Part shown: piece after piece, positions 17,656 to 26,441 of the stretch
Numbering within the stretch: the stretch's first letter is position 1
Layout: each line of letters opens with the position of its first letter
Assembly (NCBI GenBank): GCA_020441005.1
Contig: JAGRNA010000048.1
Location: forward strand, 1-64,000
Length of the DNA: 64,000 nucleotides
Origin: Leptospiraceae bacterium
GTDB lineage: Bacteria; Spirochaetota; Leptospiria; Leptospirales; Leptonemataceae
Direction: 5' to 3'
Position numbers and translations under genes: made by a program
Notes under the pieces: model-generated
The model's input: only the letters and a program-made list of their open reading frames with translations
Database searches by the model: none
What the model was told of the DNA's origin: nothing

Positions 17656-18480
17656 CTACATATCCGCAGCCAGCGACGATACATTCATAAAGAACCCGAT
17701 TTGGGCATGATAGGTATTCAGATTGCGCTTGCTGAACAAATCCGATTTCAGGAACTGCTGATAGTAATCTGCTTCCAGCTTTATACCGAACTTGCGCCCA
17801 ATAAATACATTCGTCCCCAATCCGCCGCCGATAACTGCTCCCAGGCCATTATGAATCTTGTTGCTAAAGCGAGTTGCGTCCTTATATGGCCCTTGATGCC
17901 CTTCACCGGTAAAACCGACAACTCCTGCTCTAAGCACCAAATAAGGATCTATAAATTTCTTTGTAAAGGGATGATAACTGAACAGCATACTCGCTCCAGT
18001 CCCTTGATACAAATTTGATTTTGTTGGCAAGGGATCATAGAAAACAATATTGTTGGGCAAGTTATGAATATCCTGACGGCGGGCGTTCATATAAAACTGA
18101 AACAATGTCAGTCCGAGGCCAAAATGCTCCCAAACGCCATATTCAATATCCATTTGATAGATATTCTCAGCCAGATATTCCGGTTGAAACACGACCCCCG
18201 GTTGAAGCAGACTTGGTGGGCCAAATTCACCCAACTGGATCCTGGTTCTTACCGTATCATCGTAGTACTTTTCATCCTTGATGTAGCTCCCGCTGGGAGC
18301 GAGCGTTTGACCGCCCATCAAGCTAAAAAGAATAACCCCTTCATAGAAGCCTGGCGGATGATCAACTTTGGGATAATACTGATCATTTTGTGATGGCTGA
18401 TTGATCGTTTCTGTTGCCCGAATTCCTGTAGCCCAAAAAATCATGATCATACAGAAAATCCAAATAGTCACTGCTTTCAT
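17656..18480 (-). CDS. Outer-membrane beta-barrel-like protein, first gene of envelope operon
   Basis: 274 residues with a classical signal peptide (MKAVTIWIFCMIMIFWATGIRATE). The mature sequence has alternating amphipathic strands rich in Tyr, Phe and Gly, for example QMDIEYGVWEHFGLGLTLFQFYM, GTGASMLFSYHPF, FIDPYLVLRAGVVGFTG, GAVIGGGLGTNVFIG and FGIKLEADYYQQF, then a final YHAQIGFFMNVSSL. This pattern matches small OmpA/OmpW-type barrels. It heads a three-gene minus-strand operon with two unknown envelope proteins. A copy of the 97-bp repeat lies about 320 bp upstream and could belong to its leader. Confidence 0.72.
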   Translation of the reverse strand: MKAVTIWIFCMIMIFWATGIRATETINQPSQNDQYYPKVDHPPGFYEGVILFSLMGGQTLAPSGSYIKDEKYYDDTVRTRIQLGEFGPPSLLQPGVVFQPEYLAENIYQMDIEYGVWEHFGLGLTLFQFYMNARRQDIHNLPNNIVFYDPLPTKSNLYQGTGASMLFSYHPFTKKFIDPYLVLRAGVVGFTGEGHQGPYKDATRFSNKIHNGLGAVIGGGLGTNVFIGRKFGIKLEADYYQQFLKSDLFSKRNLNTYHAQIGFFMNVSSLAADM

Positions 18481-18989
18481 TTTGCTGCTCCGGATTCAGG
18501 AATCAATGCGATGCAATTGATCCTGCTTTTCAACGAGCATAACATTCAGAACAGATCAGTGCAAAAAAAGGGGGACGAAATACAATTTTCAGGGGTGAAA
18601 TGAAGCCAGCTTTGCTGTAGCCTGGTACTCATACAGGTATAACTTATCGGTACGAGTGAGTTCTTGTCAATTTGTTGCCCTGCTCTGCGCTCGATTGGTA
18701 ACGAACCTTGTCGAGATGAGCGAACCAGAGGCTTTGACACTGCGACGAGCGAATACTGAGCCGGTAGAAATACAGTGGGGCCACAGATCGGCTACGATTC
18801 GGCACTTGGGCCGAGTTTACCGCAGATTAATTGCTGGTACCATCCCGCGATCTTTGCAGCAGCACGCGGGTGTAGTTCGGGATTGGAGGCACTCTGCAAC
18901 TTCAAGTAGCAAAAACCTGTGAGGGCCCTGGCAAATAGAGCAATAAGTCCCAATTGGGGGCCAAAGCTGCAGGCAGAAAATCCTGATTT
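18481..18989. other. Intergenic, 509 bp, with repeat box
   Basis: It holds the promoter side of the envelope operon, copy 1 of the 97-bp repeat (18800-18896) and an AAAATC/GATTTT palindrome near 18977-18991 just after the propeller gene. No coding frame convinces. Confidence 0.5.
18800..18896. repeat. 97-bp repeat box, copy 1
   Basis: About 94% identical (6 mismatches by eye) and in the same orientation as 20594-20691. The shared block runs from CGGCACTTGGGCCGAG to GGATTGGAGGCAC. Each copy lies upstream of a minus-strand exported-protein gene. Confidence 0.88.
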
Positions 18990-20468
18990 TTAGAATTGCC
19001 CTTTGGCAGTGATTTTAACCGATAAAAAACCCAGGCTACTGCCACTGGGGTACGAATTCAATGGCGAGCCAAAATTTCCCGTTCCGGCACCGGTTAAAAA
19101 ATAACCCCCATCACACGATTCTGCCCCACCCGTTGCCAGCTCAACGGTGCTGCTGCCACCTGCATAAGTGTGCAAAATCAGACTACCGCTACTTTGATCA
19201 AAGCGGGCCAATAGCATATCAGCACTGCCTGCAAAGGCTCGTAAGGGATTACCAGTCTGCGCTTCGGCGGCAGCGGTTAAAAGCAGATCACCATTGTTTG
19301 CCACTGAGGCGCCAAAGAAATTTGGCTGAGAAGTTAATCCCGCATCGAAAAAGGTCAACCAGACGATACTGCCATCGACCGCTACGCGCGCCATAAAATA
19401 GGCCCAGACCCCCGGGCCCGGATGAGCGGCAAGCGGCGAGCCCCAGCTTTGATCGCTGGCTCCGACCAGATAAACATCACCATTGGAGGCTGGCAATACC
19501 CGCGCCAGATCATCGCTACCACTACCGCCATAGTATCCATGGGCCAGATACTGGCCACTGCTGTCAAACCAGGCCAAAAAGCTGTCGTTGCCGGCCGAGT
19601 AAGCTCTGCGGGTATTGGTGAAGGAAGCATCGACAGCGGCACTTAAATGGCCACCCAATGCAAATGCATTGCCATCTGTAAATACAACTCCAATGGCAGT
19701 TTCCGCTCCTGTACCACCGAACATGCCCAGCTGTTTTTGAGTCCCGTCAGATCCCAAAATGACATATGCTGCGTCTGATGAACCGTAGGCCGAACCGGTT
19801 ACCGATCCACTAAAAGTTGGCAATGCATTCAAGGTCGCGGCTGTCAGGACTCGGCCGTCAGCAAATTCACGAATATCTCCACCCGTATCACTCACACCCA
19901 CGCTGCCTAAAAAAGTATTCCAGATTAAATTGCCATTCGAGTCGAGTCTGACATAAGCCGCATCGGCTACTCCGGCCGCCCCGGTAAAAGCGGTCACCGG
20001 TGTTCCAAAAGTATCCTGCATGCGAGAGCTGATTAACAGATCACCATTCAGTGTGGTATTAACGTAAATGGGCCGATCGCCAGGGTCACTGTCAGTACCA
20101 CCCAGAAATGTAACCCAGGCCGGATTTCCAAAACGACTGTATTTGATCAAAGACCAGTCTTCGGTATCTGCCGGACCGGCATGGGGACGAGTTGGGGCCA
20201 GACCGCCAACGGAAAAGGCCTCCGGCGCTCTGCCAACCACGACCATGCCCTGATCGAAGGTAGGTGTCATTGCCGTCAGAAATTGCGGTGAGCTGGTAAC
20301 GGTCCCTTCAAAGCGGTGCCAGGCAGCGGGACTAACGCAACTCTGGTAGGAGATGGCTGATACCAGCGGATTGCAGGTCGGATCTGTTGGCCGGCATTCG
20401 CTTTGAGCGTGACAGGCACAGCTTAACGCCAGACCAAGTAATACGATTATCAGCTTATTTGAATCCAT
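18990..20468 (-). CDS. Beta-propeller-like (SBBP-type repeat) lipoprotein
   Basis: 492 residues from the ATG at 20468; a 16-residue extension to 20516 looks non-native. MDSNKLIIVLLGLALSCAC is a lipoprotein signal. The mature part is built of about eight repeats of 45-55 residues with the pattern D-x-G-N-L-x-W-x-T-F-L-G and G-G-D-x-R-x-x-x-D-G-R, for example LDSNGNLIWNTFLG, FDSSGQYLAHGYYGG, VAVDGSIVWLTFFD and FDQSSGSLILHTYAGG. This resembles SBBP/Delta-60-like propeller repeats found in cell-surface proteins. The ligand is unknown. The gene is flanked by the two 97-bp repeat boxes. Confidence 0.82.
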   Translation of the reverse strand: MDSNKLIIVLLGLALSCACHAQSECRPTDPTCNPLVSAISYQSCVSPAAWHRFEGTVTSSPQFLTAMTPTFDQGMVVVGRAPEAFSVGGLAPTRPHAGPADTEDWSLIKYSRFGNPAWVTFLGGTDSDPGDRPIYVNTTLNGDLLISSRMQDTFGTPVTAFTGAAGVADAAYVRLDSNGNLIWNTFLGSVGVSDTGGDIREFADGRVLTAATLNALPTFSGSVTGSAYGSSDAAYVILGSDGTQKQLGMFGGTGAETAIGVVFTDGNAFALGGHLSAAVDASFTNTRRAYSAGNDSFLAWFDSSGQYLAHGYYGGSGSDDLARVLPASNGDVYLVGASDQSWGSPLAAHPGPGVWAYFMARVAVDGSIVWLTFFDAGLTSQPNFFGASVANNGDLLLTAAAEAQTGNPLRAFAGSADMLLARFDQSSGSLILHTYAGGSSTVELATGGAESCDGGYFLTGAGTGNFGSPLNSYPSGSSLGFLSVKITAKGQF

Positions 20469-20939
20469 AAAGCAACACCGGATGCCGAATTGAACTGCAC
20501 TCAATTCTTGACCCACGATATGCGGTTAACCTACAGCAAGCTAGCCATATGTCAAGCATCGTCGCTATGCAAGACCAAATCGATCTGACACTGCGGCACT
20601 TGGGCCGAGTGTACCGCAGATGGACTGCTGGTACCATTCCGCGATCTTTGCAGCAGCACGCGGGTGTAGTTCGGGATTGGAGGCACACTGCCAGGCATGG
20701 AACGGCTCATGGTGTGGTGTTAAAAAAATCAGTGTATTGCATGGCAGGTAACCGGGAATGCCCGGGACCGCAATGATCTTTGCGCTGCTGTCGCAACGCA
20801 AAAAACGCGTGGATCACATGAAAACAAAGCCACTGACAAAAAGCAGGTACGCTACCATTCGGAGGAGTTCCGGAGCATTAGTGCCGGACACCCACATCTT
20901 TTTGAATTGACTGCGGATTAACTGGCTTCAGAATACAAT
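20469..20939. other. Divergent intergenic region, 471 bp
   Basis: It lies between the propeller lipoprotein (minus) and the WG/CAP gene (plus). It carries copy 2 of the 97-bp repeat. No clear promoter element or RNA gene was found. Confidence 0.45.
20594..20691. repeat. 97-bp repeat box, copy 2
   Basis: Direct repeat of 18800-18896. It starts 126 bp upstream of the propeller lipoprotein start, in the same orientation relative to the downstream gene as copy 1. There is no coding potential. Confidence 0.88.
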
Positions 20940-23651
20940 ATGCAATTTTTTAAAAACTTACTACCTGGTATTTTTGTTTTTTTTCTCATTCAGGACCTGT
21001 ATGCCCAGACTCTGTACCATATACAAGAGAACTGCACAAAGGCAGTCCTCGGTGGTTATGCTGACTCCAAAGGCAAAGTCAGAATCAAACCCGGCTGGCG
21101 TGAAAGCTATAATTTTACAGCAGACGGTTTTGCACTCGTGGAAGGAGCATACAGTCCCGAGTCACTGATAGATTGCGAAGCCTTTATGTTTCATGGTCAT
21201 AATTTCAGCAGCACAACAGACAAATACCAGTACCGATTTATCCGGCCGAACGGAAAATATCTGAGCCAGAAAGCATGGGGCAAGGCCTATCCCTTCCATG
21301 AAGGGATGGCGGCAGTAGGACGCGATGCAGAGATGGCGATGGGTTTTATCAATACCGCAGGCAGGCTCGTGATCCCGGAACAGTGGCAGGAGCCCGGTGA
21401 GTTTTCCAATGGTTTTATCAGGGTGGAACTGATAGATGACGCTCCATTAGTAAAAAAATGGTATATAAAGGACCCGGCGGGAAAAAATCTTTTTAGCATG
21501 GATCTGACCCGGATTCCGCGTTTCAACGGGACCCATTTTTATTACTCAGTCGGAGATTCCAGTTTTTTCTACGATGAGAGCGGTAGACAGACAGCAGTGC
21601 TGCCTTTCCGTGTTGGCGATTACCATGAAGGGATTGCCGCTGCCTACAGTCAGAAGCAGAAGAAAGGCAGTTATGTAAATACAGCTGGAAAGCTGATTAC
21701 AGCCATGCAATATAAAGCTGTAGAGAAATTTCAAAATGGCCTTGGGCTGGTCAAAGATTTCAACGGCAGATTTCATTTCCTGGATAAAGACGGGCAGACA
21801 GTCATATCTAACCTGGATTATCATAATGTACTGCCTTTTGCAGACGGCATGGCGATGGTCAGCAGGCAGAACGGAAACGCTTTCGGATACGGTTTTATAG
21901 ATAAAAGTGGCCGTTTAGTAATAGCGGCGAAATATTTTCAGCCAAACAATTTTTCAGAAGGCCTTGCAAATGTCTGCACAGGGCCGGATTATAAAAATCT
22001 GAAATGCGGTTATATAAATAAAAGCGGCCAATTCTTAATTCAGCCGCGTTTTCAAACTGCCCATCCCTTTCACAGCGGCAGGGCAAAGGTAAAACTTCCA
22101 GGCGATAGATTCTATTCTTTTATCGATCAGCGCGGAAATGTTGTTTTTACATCAGAGCAGTACAGGGATGTCAGCCAGTTTCGGGACGGCGCCCTGCGTG
22201 TGCAGAATCATAAATTTCGTTACAGCTATGTAGATGCGGATGGTAAACTCCTCATTGACCGCTTTTTCGACCGCGCATCCGAGTTCTTCCAAAACGGTTT
22301 TGGAATTGTTTATGACAAATCCGATGGAAGCGGCTATCTCGACAACGCTGGAAAATTTCTTTTTCCCATGCAGAAAACGACCCTCGAGCCTTTTGATGAA
22401 TCAGGTATAGCCAGAGTGCAAAATCTGACATCAGCTAATACTACCTATGCAGTCGCCTATATTGACAAAAAGGCTGGTATTCTGATTAGCAGCGACAATG
22501 TCCAAAATATCACGCATCTAGGACTAGGACATTTCGCCGAGAATACAATGGGAACTCCCGAGCTTCGGTTTGTGTATCTAAACAAGGCCGGCAAGCGTGC
22601 TTTTCCAGAAATATTCGAATATGCCTCGGTTTTCAGGAATGGTTATGCGATTGTACGCCAAAACAAAGAGACCTATTTGATGAATACCAGCGGGAAATTG
22701 CTTCGAAAGCTTCCCTGGAAACATATTGAATTGACTGCGGAAAAACTGATGATCATCGGAGAGGATCAGAAAAGGGGTCTCGCAGATTATAATGGAAAAG
22801 TAATAGTCAAACCGTACTATTCCTATATTGAGAATGCGGCCGAAGGTACTTATGGGGTCTGTATAGGCAGGCCCCCGAATCTGGAATGCGGCTATATCGA
22901 TGAAAAAGGCCAAAAGCTGTTTTCACGTACATTTAATGCGATGCCGAATCCTTTTGCTGACGGAATGGCACATTACAAAAACGAAACCAATCAATGCGGT
23001 TACTATAACAAACAGGGAAAAAATATCATACCCGCTGATTACACTATTTGTACACCCTTTCGCCATGGACTGGCCTGGGTAAAAAAAAATATTGAGCCCT
23101 ATGGAAGTATCGGCTATCTGATTGACAAGTCCGGCAGTATTGTCTGGAAGCAGACCAGCTGGCTGGAAGGCTGGTGGGAGGCACCGTATACCGATGATCA
23201 TTTTAATAGAAAAGTAGACCGGGATAATTTGGACCTGAAGCTGCTGCACAGCGCTATTTTCGCAGAGACAAATCGCTCGCGACGAAAACATGGAATTCCA
23301 GCTTTTCTACCTTCCGCTGCTCTTGACCAGGCAGCCTCCGGACACTCCCGGGATATGCTCAGACTCGGTTTTTATTCTCATGATAGCAAAGTCCCCGGTA
23401 AAAAAACTGTAAAAGACAGGTTTCGTAAAGCAGGCATTACGAATGCTTTATGGGCCGAGAATATTTCCAGAAATAGCGAGGGGCTTACATACGGCGAGCT
23501 GGCAAGAAAAACCGTCTGGGGATGGATTACTTCACCCGGACACAGAAAAAATATTCTGCGCCGTGAGTTAAAATACATCGGCATTGGTTCTGCAGGCAGC
23601 GGCAGGACAATCTATCATACCCAGAATTTTTCTGATGTCAAGGGTCCTTGA
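20940..23651 (+). CDS. WG-repeat exported protein with C-terminal CAP (SCP/PR1) domain
   Basis: 903 residues. A signal peptide (NLLPGIFVFFLIQDLYAQ) is followed by roughly a dozen WG beta repeats (consensus G-[YF]-I-[DN]-x-x-G-[KR]-x-[VI]-I-x-x-x-[YF]-x-x-A-x-x-F-x-x-G-x-A), such as AMGFINTAGRLVIPEQWQEPGEFSNGF, GYGFIDKSGRLVIAAKY and KCGYINKSGQFLI. From about residue 765 comes a CAP domain: IFAETNRSRRKHGIPAFLP, HSRDMLRLGFYSHDS, LWAENISRN, VWGWITSPGHRKNIL, IGIGSAG. It keeps the His/Glu cavity residues (HS, AEN, GHR). WG repeats are presumed ligand- or protein-binding surfaces. The fusion suggests a secreted binding/processing protein. No ribosome-binding site is apparent at the ATG. Confidence 0.88.
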   Translation: MQFFKNLLPGIFVFFLIQDLYAQTLYHIQENCTKAVLGGYADSKGKVRIKPGWRESYNFTADGFALVEGAYSPESLIDCEAFMFHGHNFSSTTDKYQYRFIRPNGKYLSQKAWGKAYPFHEGMAAVGRDAEMAMGFINTAGRLVIPEQWQEPGEFSNGFIRVELIDDAPLVKKWYIKDPAGKNLFSMDLTRIPRFNGTHFYYSVGDSSFFYDESGRQTAVLPFRVGDYHEGIAAAYSQKQKKGSYVNTAGKLITAMQYKAVEKFQNGLGLVKDFNGRFHFLDKDGQTVISNLDYHNVLPFADGMAMVSRQNGNAFGYGFIDKSGRLVIAAKYFQPNNFSEGLANVCTGPDYKNLKCGYINKSGQFLIQPRFQTAHPFHSGRAKVKLPGDRFYSFIDQRGNVVFTSEQYRDVSQFRDGALRVQNHKFRYSYVDADGKLLIDRFFDRASEFFQNGFGIVYDKSDGSGYLDNAGKFLFPMQKTTLEPFDESGIARVQNLTSANTTYAVAYIDKKAGILISSDNVQNITHLGLGHFAENTMGTPELRFVYLNKAGKRAFPEIFEYASVFRNGYAIVRQNKETYLMNTSGKLLRKLPWKHIELTAEKLMIIGEDQKRGLADYNGKVIVKPYYSYIENAAEGTYGVCIGRPPNLECGYIDEKGQKLFSRTFNAMPNPFADGMAHYKNETNQCGYYNKQGKNIIPADYTICTPFRHGLAWVKKNIEPYGSIGYLIDKSGSIVWKQTSWLEGWWEAPYTDDHFNRKVDRDNLDLKLLHSAIFAETNRSRRKHGIPAFLPSAALDQAASGHSRDMLRLGFYSHDSKVPGKKTVKDRFRKAGITNALWAENISRNSEGLTYGELARKTVWGWITSPGHRKNILRRELKYIGIGSAGSGRTIYHTQNFSDVKGP

Positions 23652-23700
23652 TTGTTACCACCATAATAAAAGATCAGATTCGCCTGATAGCAGCACAAAC

Positions 23701-23988
23701 ATGGGCATTCAAGTCAGATTACTTAACGACATCTGCAAGCTCAGCCTGAACAGCAGCAGTCCCGAATTTGAGATCAGGACAGCCTGGGAATGCAACAAAA
23801 AGCGAACTTCTAACAGCGGTATCCACATGGATATTGCCGAGAATCTGGAAGCCCGGATTCCGCTGGAATTTTTCCAGGAGCCGGGCAACAAAAAAAATCT
23901 GAAACTGCGCATTATTCTCGGGGCTGTGCAGAACGGTGAGTCCAACTGGAATGTTGAATCCAGTGACTGGATAGAGTTAGGCCATTGA
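23701..23988 (+). CDS. Short hypothetical protein, possibly a C-terminal domain fragment
   Basis: 95 residues from the ATG at 23701; the frame stays open back into the end of the WG/CAP gene. The C-terminal half (LEARIPLEFFQEPGN..LKLRIILGAVQNGESNW..SSDWIEL) reads like a real beta-sandwich. It resembles the accessory domain at the C-terminus of some glycan-active enzymes, where a line of the type A-R-I-P-L-x-x-L is followed by an R-[IF]-x-L strand. No ribosome-binding site or signal peptide is seen. It may be a relic of a larger gene deleted at this spot. Confidence 0.4.
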   Translation: MGIQVRLLNDICKLSLNSSSPEFEIRTAWECNKKRTSNSGIHMDIAENLEARIPLEFFQEPGNKKNLKLRIILGAVQNGESNWNVESSDWIELGH

Positions 23989-24055
23989 AGCAGACTGGCT
24001 ACCTGGCCTGCATTCCTATGGACCTTCAAAAACCTTCGGCAAAATCAGCACGCAA

Positions 24056-25495
24056 TCAGGGGTAGAAAAAAGCCTGTCCTCTGACCGGCATCGCATTTTT
24101 CTGCGATAGGCCCTCTTTATCGCGGAATTGGCGAAACTTGTACGGGATGGTGACTCCATAGCGATTCCAGATATGCATGTGCAGGTGGGCATTCTCAGAC
24201 CAGCCCAGCTTTCCCAGGTACTCCCCCTGTCGGATTTTCTGACCAACTTTAACAGCAATTGAGCCCGGCTTAAAATGAACCATCTCAAGGCTCAGCCTGG
24301 TATCAAGCTCCAGGCGAATATAGGAATCAATCGGATGGGTATTGAGAATCGCTGTGACTGTTCCTGCAGCCGGAGAATAAACCGGCTTATCATATGAAAT
24401 ATTTTGCAGACGATCGGGGTGCAGTATTGTGTAATCGATCGCATGGTGCCAGAGGCCTGAATGGGATTTGGGTGATATTCCCTGATCGTCAAACCGGGTG
24501 AAAGAATAAATGCGGCCTCTGAGTGGAACATCCAGAAGGATCAGGGGCTCCTTGATGTTATACAGGCGACGGTAATCCTGATAAGCCTGCTCCCTGACTT
24601 TGGTTCCTTGCAGTTCTTTGCCGAGCAGGGTATAAGCCACCCCCAGAGTATGGCGCAAACGGTAATTATCAGGCCAGCGTCCCAAAATCCTCCCCAGGCT
24701 TTCACTTAGCTGTAACAAAGCTTTCGTATCAGGATGCAGTTGATCCGGCAGGGTCCAATAGGGGGACTGGATAATCATGTCCAGGGTATTGATCACATCC
24801 AGATGCTCCTTATCTTCTTGCTGATATAAGCGTGGATGCCCGGCATAGTCCCGGTATATCTGATCGATCAGCTCTTCGGCCGCCTGGTAATCGCGCTCTT
24901 TGACATGATGCTGCAAGGCCGATTCGAAGGCAGCAATCAAATTGTTTTGAATATAGGATTTCGCAGGATCTTTTTGCCGCGCTTCCAACAGTAGTGTAAC
25001 CGAGCGATACACCTCACTGGCCTTATCGCTCGACCGGAGCACTATAGCCAATGCCGCAATAATATCAACACCCTCGGGATATAGCTCATAGGCCCTTTCA
25101 AAATGGCGGCGGGCTTCAGTCTGTTTGTTTTCTTGCATGGACAACCAGCCAAGCCCATGATGAGCGTATGCCAGCTCCGCCAGCATACCTGCGTTTTTTG
25201 GAAACAGGCGATGTCCCTCTATGGCTATGTCCAGTCGCTTGGCATACTGCCCGCCCGCATAATAGCAATAGCTCAGATTAATATAGGCATGCACAATCTT
25301 TTCCTGCTCCGCTATTGATTACAGCAGATGCGGAATGGCCTGCGCGCAGTCCTTCTTTTTTAAGTATTCGTAGGCCTTTAACCAATTGGCATTGCCGGTA
25401 GTTTGGGCCGGGATTGAGAAGACAACCCAGAGTATTCCTGTCAGAAAAATGGCGACGACAGGAAGCGGGTTACTGCTTTCTAAATTCATTTTCAT
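24056..25495 (-). pseudogene. TPR-M23 metallopeptidase gene split by one in-frame stop
   Basis: Reading from the ATG at 25495 gives an intact signal peptide (VVAIFLTGILWVVFSIPAQTTG) and the first helix of a TPR array, then TAA at 25319-25321. The same frame continues at once with SIAEQEKIVHAYINLSYCYY and further TPRs (to about residue 235). It ends in a LytM/M23-like domain with SGLWHHAIDY, YSPAAGTVTAIL, VGQKIRQGEYLGKLGW and HLHMHIW. The usual HxxxD and HxH zinc ligands are thus present. One point change (sense codon to TAA) explains the break, so this is a recent nonsense mutation, a sequencing error or a readthrough site. An internal ATG at 25294 could restart without the signal peptide. 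Confidence 0.8.
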
Positions 25496-25721
25496 AGACC
25501 TGTATAAAAAAAAGCGATGGGCCGTTTTTCGGTCAATTGATTGCCGAAACGGAAGCCTGGATACAAGTGGCCACAGGGACAGACAGCGCACTACTGTATT
25601 TGATATGCACATGACGGGCTGCCTGCAAAACAGGAATAGTCGCCGGTGCAATGTTGATCAGATCTATTATCATGTCCACTTTTGATTATCACTTTCAAGC
25701 ATTAGCTTTAAAAAGGAAACT

Positions 25722-26150
25722 ATGGCAACATTAAATCCGCACATCAACTTCAACGGTAACGCTGAGGAGGCTTTTACATTTTACAAATCTGTCTTTGGCG
25801 GCGAAATCACAAAAATAGTCCGCTTTAAGGATTTGCCTGGCGACCCGAATCATCCTCTGGACGCGAGCGAAGCTAATAAAATTATGCAAATTACCTTATC
25901 AATTGGAAAAGATAATTTCTTAATGGCCAATGATGTTCCTGCAAGCATGGGGCCAGTCAACGAAAATGAAAACCGCAGTAAAATTATCGTTAGTGTGGAA
26001 AGCAAGGATGAAGCAGACCAGATTTTCCATCAACTCTCTCAGGGCGGAGCAATAGAAGTGCCGACTGGTGATAGCCCCTGGGGATCCTATTTTGGCATGC
26101 TGCGCGACAAATACGGAATTGAGTGGATCATTGACTTCAGTAATTCCTGA
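25722..26150 (+). CDS. VOC-family (PhnB-like) protein
   Basis: 142 residues with a GGAAA Shine-Dalgarno six bases before the ATG. The sequence (LNPHINFNGNAEEAFTFYKSVFGGEIT, LSIGKDNFLMANDVP, WGSYFGMLRDKYGIEWIIDF) is the PhnB/glyoxalase-bleomycin resistance fold. The WGSYFGMLRDKYGI-W block is the signature of the PhnB branch. Biochemical roles in this branch are poorly defined; it is not a proven methyltransferase despite older names. Single gene, no operon partner. Confidence 0.9.
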   Translation: MATLNPHINFNGNAEEAFTFYKSVFGGEITKIVRFKDLPGDPNHPLDASEANKIMQITLSIGKDNFLMANDVPASMGPVNENENRSKIIVSVESKDEADQIFHQLSQGGAIEVPTGDSPWGSYFGMLRDKYGIEWIIDFSNS

Positions 26151-26363
26151 ACTGATTTTCTATTATCGCCAAAGATGATCCGAAGCCTTGCTTCTAGCCC
26201 GCAAGCCCCGACATGGACGAGCGGCATCAATGGTCCACTGGAAAGTGAAGTATACAGATAAGGGTGTCAGCAGGACAGCGCCCATCCGGCAGTCGCTACA
26301 ATTGCCAACACAGCGCCCTGACACACAGGGCAGCAAACATATTTTTCACTGGCGGCCCAATTA

Positions 26364-26378
26364 TGATATTTATTCTCA
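26364..26378 (+). promoter_or_regulatory. Fur-like box upstream of the porin
   Basis: TGATATT-T-ATTCTCA matches the Fur 7-1-7 consensus TGATAAT-n-ATTATCA at 12 of 14 positions. It is 64 bp before the porin start, beside a TTGACG element. A near-copy precedes the flavoprotein operon at 29773. Whether the regulator is Fur or another FUR-family member is not settled. Confidence 0.65.
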
Positions 26379-26441
26379 TTTTCATAATTGCTTGACGCAA
26401 ACTCTTGAACCAGGACTGTGCCTCATCTAATTGAGGTGAGA

